DNA from: Lactifluus volemus
Taxonomy: Eukaryota; Basidiomycota; Agaricomycetes; Russulales; Russulaceae
Reading direction: 5' to 3'
Assembly: GCA_022376515.1 (NCBI GenBank)
Contig: WTXI01000019.1
Coordinates: 248,001-312,000, forward strand
Length of the DNA: 64,000 bases
The translations under genes were made by a program, and so were the position numbers. Below the pieces are notes generated by a model. That model made no database searches and was not told the origin of the DNA. It was given only the letters and a program-made list of their open reading frames with translations. Shown here piece by piece: positions 56,679 through 64,000 of the stretch (within the stretch, counting starts at the first letter, position 1; each line of letters begins with the position of its first letter).

Positions 56679-57261
56679 CTATGAAATACCCTTCTCATTT
56701 GGATCTCCTTTCTTCTTATTTGGCCGTGTCAAGGCCATAAGTTCCCCTAGCGCTTCCTGAAGGAAACATGAGCCACACCAAGCAAGATATGAGGTCCCCA
56801 TACCTCAGAATTCAGTTTGACGCCAGCCGCCTTGAGTTCTTCCAATACCAGCTTGGCCGCCTTCGCAAACCTCCGATTTGTCACGAGCTTGAATCCTTGA
56901 TATACGGACGGTGGCGCAGAAGAGGGCTTGTCAAGGCCTTGAAGAGCATAGCGAATTGTACCAGTCCCCCAATCAGCAGTAAGACAGAGCCAAGTAAAAA
57001 GCTAAGAAAAAACGCACCCATCTCCTTGATCAAGACATACAAGTCATAAAACGCTTTAAGAGCATCCGGTTTGTCTGCAATCTTTTGGAACAGGGCCGTG
57101 TGCTTGATCGAGTCGATAAAGCTGTCACGATCGGGTACCTCCGTAGTCAGTCGTTTTGGGGTGGTTGAGAGCGGCCGGAAGGCAGAGCGGTATGTGGGAA
57201 GGTACGTCCTCGATGCTGTGAGGTAGCTTCTGACGGCAAACCGCAGGCCTAGCCCTAGCAT
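56679..57261 (-). CDS. Small predicted mitochondrial protein, unknown family
   Basis: The start at 57261 gives MLGLGLRFAVRSYLTASRTY then LPTYRSAFRPLSTTPKR, an Arg/Ser-rich, acid-free presequence with a likely RP-LST cleavage region. The mature part is helical: RDSFIDSIKHTALFQKIADK and PDALKAFYDLYVLIKEMG. After an 80-nt intron come LDKPSSAPPSVYQGFKLVTN and RRFAKAAKLVLEELKAAGVK. A last exon gives EALGELMALTRPNKKKGDPN and the stop at 56681-56679. Fungal proteins with this organisation are known to me only as hypothetical. It ends 68 bp before tfc1 on the same strand and is divergent from psf3 (132 bp). Confidence 0.75.
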
Positions 57262-57393
57262 GTCGCTGCAAGTCTTGGCGGAGGTGCTTGTCACGGAAGA
57301 GATGAAGGCCGGTCGGAAGGACCGGACCGCGGCCAACTAGCAGGTCACCGCGTCACTGAATGCTGTTTATCCTCGACGCGCTGTGCTGCATGA
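57262..57393. promoter_or_regulatory. Putative bidirectional promoter, small mitochondrial gene / psf3
   Basis: Only 132 bp separate two divergent ATGs (57261 minus, 57394 plus). A TTG-initiated longer frame on the minus strand is possible but not needed. Assignment is by spacing. Confidence 0.45.
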
Positions 57394-58353
57394 ATGGATG
57401 ATGATTATTATTCAATAGATTCCATTCTCTCTGAGAATCAGGTACCTGTTTTTAAATCCATCTCTGCGTGCATCTATAAATAATGCTCCGCATTCACGTA
57501 GAAAATACAATGTACCTTCAAGGTCGATATCCCTGACATGGGACACCTCGACGGGGGCCGCGAGCGCGATGTACGCGAGGAGAATAAGTTTCTCACGTAA
57601 AACTATCCTCTCACATCCGTGCGTTACTAGATCAAAGCTCAAAGCAAGATCCAGCTACCACTATGGCTTGCCTTCATCCTCATTTACTCGTACGTTGAAC
57701 CTTAGCCAGAGATAGCAAGGCAGATCATCCATCCGTTCTGTGCAGGGACTATGCAGATTTTACTATCCCACCTCCGTTCAGCTCGCGCGTGCGAAATGCA
57801 CTCAACGCCGAAGCCAAAAGTGTGAGGCTCTCAGCATTGGTAGGCGCAGGTGGCCTTTGGTACGGCTTCGGAAAGATCATCATGCGACTGTAAGTCCTCT
57901 ACGCTGCCCCGCCGCCAACCTTCTTCCCATTTCTTTCTCTAACCTTTCCTGCCTTTCTAGCCTTGATGATGCTCCAGCTAATGAAATGTCAGAACTGCTC
58001 ACAAAGGCACGTCCATTATTGACTGTCCCGCCTCCCAAAGGGACCTTACCACATTTTATCTCATAATTTACGCAGACGTTTCAAAGTCGTCTGGTCGAGG
58101 TCATCGACCAGGCGCAGCATTTTGCCGCCCTCGGCCCCGCAGGTGATAGTGGTCAATCTGGCGACGCTGCATTGACGTTCAGGGAGGGTCTCGAGGTGAC
58201 GGAGAGGGAGTGTGAGTATCTGCAGTTCCCTGCGTCGGCTACGTATGCTAAACAAGGGGGGCCTTTCACCCAAAAACAGTGTTTCTGCTCGCGCAGGAAA
58301 GTGCAAAGAAGACCAAACAGTGGTACGAATCCACGGATAGGTTGAGAAGATGA
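57394..58353 (+). CDS. psf3: GINS complex subunit Psf3
   Basis: Psf3 is one of four subunits of GINS, which activates the Mcm2-7 helicase at replication forks. Exons give MDDDYYSIDSILSENQ, then KIQCTFKVDIPDMGHLDGG and RERD, then IKAQSKIQLPLWLAFILIYS and DYADFTIPPPFSSRVRNALN. AEAKSVRLSALVGAGGLWYG and FGKIIMRL follow. Later exons give DDAPANEMSELLTK, TFQSRLVEVIDQAQHFAALG and LFLLAQESAKKTKQWYES, stop 58351-58353. The N-terminal SID-IL-E-Q-KIQCTF and MGHLDGG motifs are diagnostic. The intron after LLTK begins with GC (GCACGT) and ends CGCAG, a GC-AG intron. The frame is intact throughout. Confidence 0.95.
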
Positions 58354-58416
58354 CGGCCCCGAGGGCAAGAGGCGACGCTTAGATGTATCATACAAAAAAA
58401 TTGTTGTTGGAAATGA

Positions 58417-58837
58417 TTAGATGTTTTTTCTGGTCTCTGACGAGCTTTCACTCTGTGACGAAGGGGTCAAAGCCACTGCCTTCGTCTTTTGTAATTCGTT
58501 AATGAACCTGCCGAAAATCATCACCCATTAGCAACAGCAAAAAAAAAAGGTCCTCTTTTTAGCCTTACCACTTTATGCTCACCCATAGAGCAGACTCGAC
58601 GACAAGGAGTGCAATCAGGTGGACATTTCCCCCAGTGGCAACGACCAGCGAGAGTAATGTGAGGGCGAGTAACGCCAGGCTGCCGTCGACGACGAGTAGA
58701 AACGTCGGATTTAGGGACGATCCGGGCGTAAGGATGCTGGAAAGCAAGTCGTCTTGGTCTGACGGTGTAATCTGACCTGAGGCGGTCAGATTGTCGGCGT
58801 CGGTGATATTGCCTGGCGGCTCGGCTGGTCCAACCAT
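58417..58837 (-). CDS. pkr1: Pkr1-like V-ATPase assembly factor
   Basis: Pkr1 is a small ER membrane protein needed for assembly of the V-ATPase membrane sector. The start MVGPAEPPGNITDADN (58837) is followed by LLSSILTPGSSLNPTFLLVV. Two membrane helices follow: DGSLALLALTLLSLVVATG, then NVHLIALLVVESALWVSIKW. An intron (GTAAGG...CGGCAG) leads to FINELQKTKAVALTPSS and a Ser-rich tail ending at 58417. The SILTPGSS, GNVH and SxKWFxxEL motifs are those of the family. The longer start at 58903 is possible. Confidence 0.9.
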
Positions 58838-59023
58838 CGCGAGTAGGAGATATGGTTGAACACAGACACCTGCGGTCACGTTGGCATCATCGGTGATTAT
58901 CACCCCCTCTACCTTCTCATCTCACACAACACACTTCCTAAGAGAAGTTGGCATTTTATTTAGATCCACAATGTAGCTAATAATTACATCCACGCAAAAC
59001 TCCGAAATTCTGGGAACTATCAC

Positions 59024-59300
59024 TACGCCCAATCTCAAGTCTACGAGTATGTCATCTGCCACTCGATTCTATCTTCAAATTCATCCTCCTGTATTATAAG
59101 GTGACTATCACTCTGTCAACGCAAAACTAGACCAGGAACAGGCCAATTTTTCCCATAGCTGAAAGCTCCTCTCAATTTGTGTCCCGTGGAGACAGATGAA
59201 GCAAACGATAGAAAGGTCTTCAATTATTCAGGGCCCCTCTGTAATATGTACATTAAGGTGACAGCGGAAGAGGACAACAAGATGGCCGATCGCTGGCAGG
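59024..59300 (+). repeat. Dispersed repeat, copy 2
   Basis: Direct-orientation match to 49915-50130, longer by about 50 bases in the middle. It ends at GATCGCTGGCA followed by an 8-G run. Located upstream of pkr1. Confidence 0.85.
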
Positions 59301-59885
59301 GGGGGGTATCGGTGTTTTTGTGAGTCCTTATATCACTGGTGCCAAGTTGCACACGTTGAACGTTTCGTTATTCAACATCATTCAACCTCGCCAGGGTTCT
59401 CTGACAATTTCAAATTCAGCTCGAGATGTATGCCGAAATTATTATTGGAAAAACAAAAAATTAAAAACTATTGAGCGGCCCCAGGCAGACACCCCTCCTC
59501 TGTCAACGTTTTCACAAGACTGCATGGTATAACCCTCATGTTACATAGTGTGCAACCCGAAGGCTACCGAGTGCCCGATGTAGACCCGACCGGGAACTAC
59601 CGAGGGATAATCGGTATGTTAGGCAACGATTTCCTGACGTCATATAGGGACTTGTGCTCTGTTTAATGGTACCCCCATGCAGTATGGTGTAGGCCAGACC
59701 ATTCGTTTTCGTTGTAGCGAATGCTTATGAACTGTGCTGGTCTGTGTCGTTTCTCCGGCTCGTGTTTGATTAGGCAGCCTCATGTTTGCAATGCAGCCAT
59801 GGCTCTCTTAAAAGTTTCTCTCCGTGTCTCTCCGGGGCGTACTATTATAAACTCCTTCTCTCTTTCCTTATTACGCATTTCTCCG
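59301..59885. other. Upstream region of the DUF6535 gene
   Basis: About 585 bp. A 70-codon ORF at 59320 shows no motif. CCGACCGGGAAC and TATTATAAAC occur upstream of the chosen ATG; no promoter element is certain. Confidence 0.35.
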
Positions 59886-62161
59886 ATGTCTCAAACTGAA
59901 CACCAGACAGTCAGCGTAACTGACGACAAGGCGAACCTCCAGGGTAACATTACCCTTCCACTCATCGCCAATCCTACCCGGTTTCATCACTTATGTGTAG
60001 ATACTGCCCTGAACCCGGCTCAGATGGCCCCACTGGCAAACCAGGAACCAAAGTCCAAATTCACTGATAGCTCGACGCCACTCTTCGTCATGTCTTGCGA
60101 CTTGACCGATTCCCACAAGAAGAAGGCTGAAAACTGGATAGCATCGATCGACCATGTCATTATTTTCGTGCGCACCTCATTTTTATTTTACATACCGCTT
60201 CACTGGAACTCATCAAGTCCATACGACAGATGAGCTTGTTCTCTGCAGCCCTTGCCGCATTACTTTCAGTCACGGTCCGAGACCTCAAACAAGACCCACA
60301 GGACACATCCACATTCTACCTCGAGAATATGTATAAGCTTCAAGTTCTCGCAGGCTCCAATGCATCTCTCGCCTCTACCGTGGCTGAACCTCCTCGGTTC
60401 TCTGCTTCGAAATCCGCCATCTGGGTGAACACACTCTTGTTCTTGAGCTTGTGTCTCAATATTTGCGCTGTACTTCTGGCCATGTCGATGCGGGACATTC
60501 TACTTCATTACCTCTGGCAAATGGGGACTCCGCAGTTCAGCCCCCACTACCGAGCGCGGGTGAATGAGATTGTTGCCACCGAATTTTATAGTTCGCGTGC
60601 TTCTAAAGCATTGGTGTTGGTGATTTGGCTTTCCCCGTTGTTTTTCTTTGTCGGCCTTTCTATATATCTCTTCCATGTCAACCAAGTTGTCTTCGGCATC
60701 ACCATTTCTTGCATATCGCCTTGCATTATCGGAATTTTTGTCACCTGCCTTTGGACGAATAAGGTAAGTGCCCTATAGCGTGTTCCGTTCATTCGTCGTG
60801 TATACGCAGGTCAACGCTAATTCGCTGTGGTCTGTTTGCAGATTTCACCCCGGTCGAACTCATCAGCGGGAAACGACGACCGCGTCTTGAATCGGCTATT
60901 CCAGGATCTCATCGAGGATTCCGACTTTGTGCAATTCTTTGAGAACATCCCTGGCTTCTGCCGATCATCCATAGTAGACAGTCCTCGACGCTGCGTTGCT
61001 AAATTAGGGACGCAGAAGCTGCACAAAGTTGTCAAGGAGTTACTGGAACGCACTTGGTCATCCAACTTCCTCTCATACCCGGAGAAAATGCGGCGTCTCG
61101 TTGCCTGCGTGGACTTTTCTGATGCTGTATGCCTCCCGGATGTGGCATCGTCAATCCTCAAAGATATATTCCCTTTGGACTGGCCTAACGCGCAGCGATC
61201 CGTTGAGATAGGGCAATTGTTGAGGAGACAAGGCAACCGCAGCCTGGAGAAGATGAAGATTGGGCTGTGTGCACAAAGTATTGTCGCTGGCATCATTTCA
61301 AACGTGCAGGGAAGCAACGAACGTTGGGTTGCGCTCGCTGCGGATCAACTAGGCGAATCTGAAGACGTCATTCGACGCTACCTCGAACACAGCAATGACG
61401 ACGTGTTGCTTGCCAACCTGACGCACATCACTCGCGAGATCTTTAACTCTTCCGAGGACCGGGATATGGCTGCGTCGTCCACATTTATACTATCCTCACT
61501 TTCCAATTTTGACATCCGAAACACCCTTCCTGAACTGCAGAGCAACTTTCTTTCCTTGTGGAGTCAAGTTGAACAGGCACCGAACGACAGACTCGGAGTC
61601 CGTACGGAGATCCGCGACAACCTTCTCAATCTGTACAACCTGCTCAACCTGTACAACACCTTACCTCAGGCTCAAGGCACGAATGATGGCTTGGATGTAA
61701 CAGCCTCGTCCAACACTGGCGTCCCTGACAACCTCTCCGACTCGACTCCGCCTGACCCTAGTCTTTTCGCCCCTTCTCCTCACTTATCAAGTCACGTATC
61801 TTTTCCAGCACCAAGTCTTTTTACCACAGACCCTCCTGATCGGTCGTCAACCGGTGATGTCCCTGACTGGACGCGATATGCTACCACAGCCACTGCATCG
61901 TCAGACCCCGCCTTTCTTGGAAGCCACGACCATTCTGGTACATCACAGGCTGTTCATTCCGCTGCCACCGCAACAGCAGGCATGGCTACATCTACTCCTT
62001 CCTCTATCACTCTTCCCCATCACGTTCCAGCCAATGCGCCTCTCGTCGCGCATCACGATACTCAGGACTTGAGCGATCGGATTGAAATGAATTCATTCCA
62101 GCGTGCGCGCCAGTCAGATACATCAGCTGAAAATCTCGACGCATCGGACAACCCCACTTAG
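59886..62161 (+). CDS. DUF6535-type transmembrane protein
   Basis: Mushroom genomes carry many DUF6535 genes of unknown function. The start at 59886 reads MSQTEHQTVSVTDDKANLQG. The motif KKKAENWIASIDHVIIF is spliced (GTGCGC...CGACAG, 60170-60229) onto MSLFSAALAALLSVTVRDLK, reproducing the family pattern of a DxxLIFAGLFSAxLTAFL helix. Two further hydrophobic stretches follow: LLFLSLCLNICAVLLAMSM, then ALVLVIWLSPLFFFVGLSIY with VVFGITISCISPCIIGIFV. An intron after TNK leads into a 440-codon exon with an armadillo-like helical region (DRVLNRLFQDLIEDSDFV; LAADQLGESEDVIRRYLEHS) and a Ser/Thr/Pro-rich tail. The frame is intact. A 0.2-kb inverted copy lies at 17.8 kb. Confidence 0.85.
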
Positions 62162-62913
62162 CCGCCGCATCCTGTTCAAATCCCACTGACTGATGGTCTT
62201 TGTAAGCCTTTTTCCCTTCAAGTTCCCTGTTAAGACTAAGCGTCGTTATAACGGTGACTCTACGTGTGGTAGGTGGCTGCGACCTTGAAGTATACGGTGA
62301 TTTTGGCACATTTTCGCATGTGTTGACCATATTTCCTACTATTACTATTGTAATGTCCCCTCTCAAACACTTAGAATCCTACTACCCTGTCCCTCCCCTC
62401 TGTTTAATTACCAGTGTAGTGAATATTGTATACGAGGAAATCTAACTCGACTATCTTATGAACAGCGTGAGGCTGAAGTGAGTAGCAACGATTGTCACCG
62501 ATCCCCCCTGCAGTCCTTTCAGCAAACGACGACACTCATCATTCTTACATTCACACTTTCTACTGTGCCAGTGAACTTGTTTGAAGTGCTCGCAGTTCTC
62601 TAGCCCCATGAATGCCATTAATGACAAACTCCGGGACGGGAGGGCCGCGAGACGATGCCCTAGCTAGGTAGCTGACGCACTCTACAATGTCGAATATTGA
62701 ATATGTGGTTAATTTCACAACGATACGACGAGTAAGCGGCATTGTGTCGCCTATTTTGTCCACCGATGAGAGATTCGGCGCACGAGCGGCAACGGGGCGG
62801 ACCAGACTTGGTCTAGCATCTCCCGTCCTCCTGAACGTTGATGTTAGTGACCAGACAAGCGCACGCTAGACCACCAAGTCAACTCTCGGGCTCGCGTTGC
62901 TCTCATCCCCTAA
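62162..62913. other. Intergenic between the DUF6535 gene and mdm10
   Basis: About 750 bp with small ORFs on both strands only. No motif recognised; it should contain the mdm10 promoter. Confidence 0.4.
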
Positions 62914-64000
62914 ATGCACCCTTTTGCAACTTACGTCCTGCGTAGCTATTACAAGGCTACGGGATGGAATGAAGACAATCTGTACGCCAATTTTACAAGA
63001 TCGTCTAATGGTACGTCCTCGCCTTTGTATCTTTTCTTTGCTGAAACAAATGTCTTGCTCTTTCCGCCAGCCGTGCTCGATTTTGCCGTCCCTCGTGGGC
63101 TGCACTTTTCCATTTCGAAATCTCCAAACACGCTATTTCAGACGACATATTCAATGAACGCTCTACCGTCCCTGAATGGCTCCGTCGGCTACATCTTCAC
63201 GTCTTGCGATCTCGACATTAAGAGCTCGAAAAATGTTCGTTTCAAGGAACTCGTCGATCGTTTCAAGGTCTACGATCAGCCTCGGAGACCCATCCCCAAG
63301 GACATGGAGTTTCTCGCCGGTGAACGTGTAGACTCTCGCGGTACGTAGAGTTCGACGTCTATCCAAGCGAGGCCAGGTGAAAGGAACCCAAACGAACCCA
63401 GACTACCTCCTCTACGGCCGCGTTTATGTCCCCACTGGTCGTCTAGATGCACTGTACTCTACAAGGCTCTCATCTACGCTACAGGCTCTCGTCGCTGCCA
63501 TCTCAGATCCACGCGCTGACCGCAAGCAATCGCAGCCGACACGTGCCGCATCGTCTCCGAGTAACATCATGCTCAGCCTGCAGCACGACACCGGTCGCTG
63601 GTGTACGGAATATACGTACAGCGCCGAAGATAGCATGCTGGGCGTTCGCATGCTGCACAACTTTGGCAAACTCGCAGCGCAACCCGGAAGCGCAGAAGAG
63701 TCCGAGCGTTCCGCCACGTCGCGCGGTGGTGGGATGAAGATGAAGAGGATCGACGAGGAGGACGCGATGGAGGGAGGTCTCAAGGGGAGGTTCTCCGCCG
63801 GCGCTGAGATTTATTTTAGTGCAAAGGAGAGGAGCGCAGGAGGTCCGTGTCCCAACCACTTCTCTCCCCCGTGTGCATCCAACGAAAAGGGCTGACACGG
63901 TACATTTCGCTGCAGTATCGACCGGCATACGTTTCACCACTCTTCCAGACGCGACACCCCCGTCTTCGTCGTTCCAATCCTCCTCGCCCTCGCCAGAGTC
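62914..64000 (+). CDS. mdm10: Mdm10, ERMES outer-membrane subunit (3' part outside window)
   Basis: Mdm10 is a mitochondrial outer-membrane beta-barrel, part of the ERMES ER-mitochondria tether and of the SAM complex. The start at 62914 gives MHPFATYVLRSYYKATGWNE, DNLYANFTRSSN, spliced to AVLDFAVPRGLHFSISKSP. Barrel strands follow: TLFQTTYSMNALPSLNGSVG then YIFTSCDL, and DYLLYGRVYVPTGRLDALYS, RLSSTLQALVAAIS, NIMLSLQHDTGRWCTEYTYS. A further intron ends near 63914, before STGIRFTTLPDATPPSSS. The gene runs off the window end. The N-terminal (Y-A-T-W-N-N-Y-N-T) and LDFxxPRGL pattern is diagnostic. Confidence 0.93.

Noticed and set aside
62685..62870. 60-codon ORF starting MSNIEYVVNFTTIRRV upstream of mdm10
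   Set aside because: No homology recognised and no intron or conservation signal; left as intergenic.
1..64000. CRISPR arrays, bacterial operons, rRNA genes or a secondary-metabolite cluster
   Set aside because: No spaced direct repeats, no rRNA-like sequence and no PKS, NRPS or terpene synthase motifs; gene content is dispersed eukaryotic housekeeping.

Overview
The window reads as nuclear DNA of a filamentous basidiomycete, most likely an agaricomycete mushroom. The evidence is many short (about 45-70 nt) GT-AG introns, a DUF6535 membrane protein, a Mug135-like protein, an F-box/LRR gene fragment and LINE remnants, next to conserved single-copy eukaryotic genes. There is no operon structure, CRISPR array, rRNA or convincing tRNA.

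Layout. (1) About 1-17.2 kb is a dense housekeeping block: uba1 (3' end cut by the window), a cyclin, cactin, mitochondrial ClpX (mcx1), RanBP1, the p24 cargo receptor emp24 and a kinesin-8. Two short divergent promoter regions lie at 9.1-9.2 and 12.65-12.82 kb. (2) About 17.8-21.8 kb is gene-poor. It holds small degenerate copies of a DUF6535 gene and of mdm10, whose full-length versions sit at 60-64 kb, plus a partial C2H2-type ORF. (3) About 21.8-37.3 kb holds ura4 (dihydroorotase), a WG/Q-rich unknown protein, a small membrane/coiled-coil protein, a large coiled-coil GAS2-domain protein, a HEI10/CCNB1IP1 meiotic RING protein, and a long Ser/Pro-rich protein with a CUE/UBA-like tail. (4) About 36.9-55.4 kb is a direct tandem duplication centred on leu1. 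The unit runs from the 5' end of the Ser/Pro-rich gene through leu1 into tfc1. Copy A (37.5-40.2 kb) has many 1-nt frameshifts; copy B (50.8-53.5 kb) is intact. About 9.4 kb of debris separates the copies: a 5'-truncated ski2 fragment split by an AT-bordered insertion with a LINE RNase H remnant, a small unknown gene, a Mug135-like gene, and dynein light intermediate chain and F-box fragments. (5) About 53.8-64 kb returns to housekeeping genes: rpl29, tfc1, a small predicted mitochondrial protein, psf3, pkr1, a DUF6535 gene and the 5' part of mdm10.

The most consequential observation concerns the sequence itself. From about 9 to 39 kb, conserved genes repeatedly need one extra base, usually in a run of 2-4 identical bases, to stay in frame. 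About 30 such sites share a sign and context. That fits uncorrected homopolymer contraction in the assembly better than mass pseudogenisation, so broken reading frames there should be read with caution.

I found no clearly novel defence, biosynthetic or regulatory system. The best biology is the leu1 tandem duplication, the 7-nt microexons in mcx1 and the HEI10 homologue, and the fragmentary gene copies. Exon boundaries were inferred by eye from splice motifs and remembered family motifs, not from RNA evidence.
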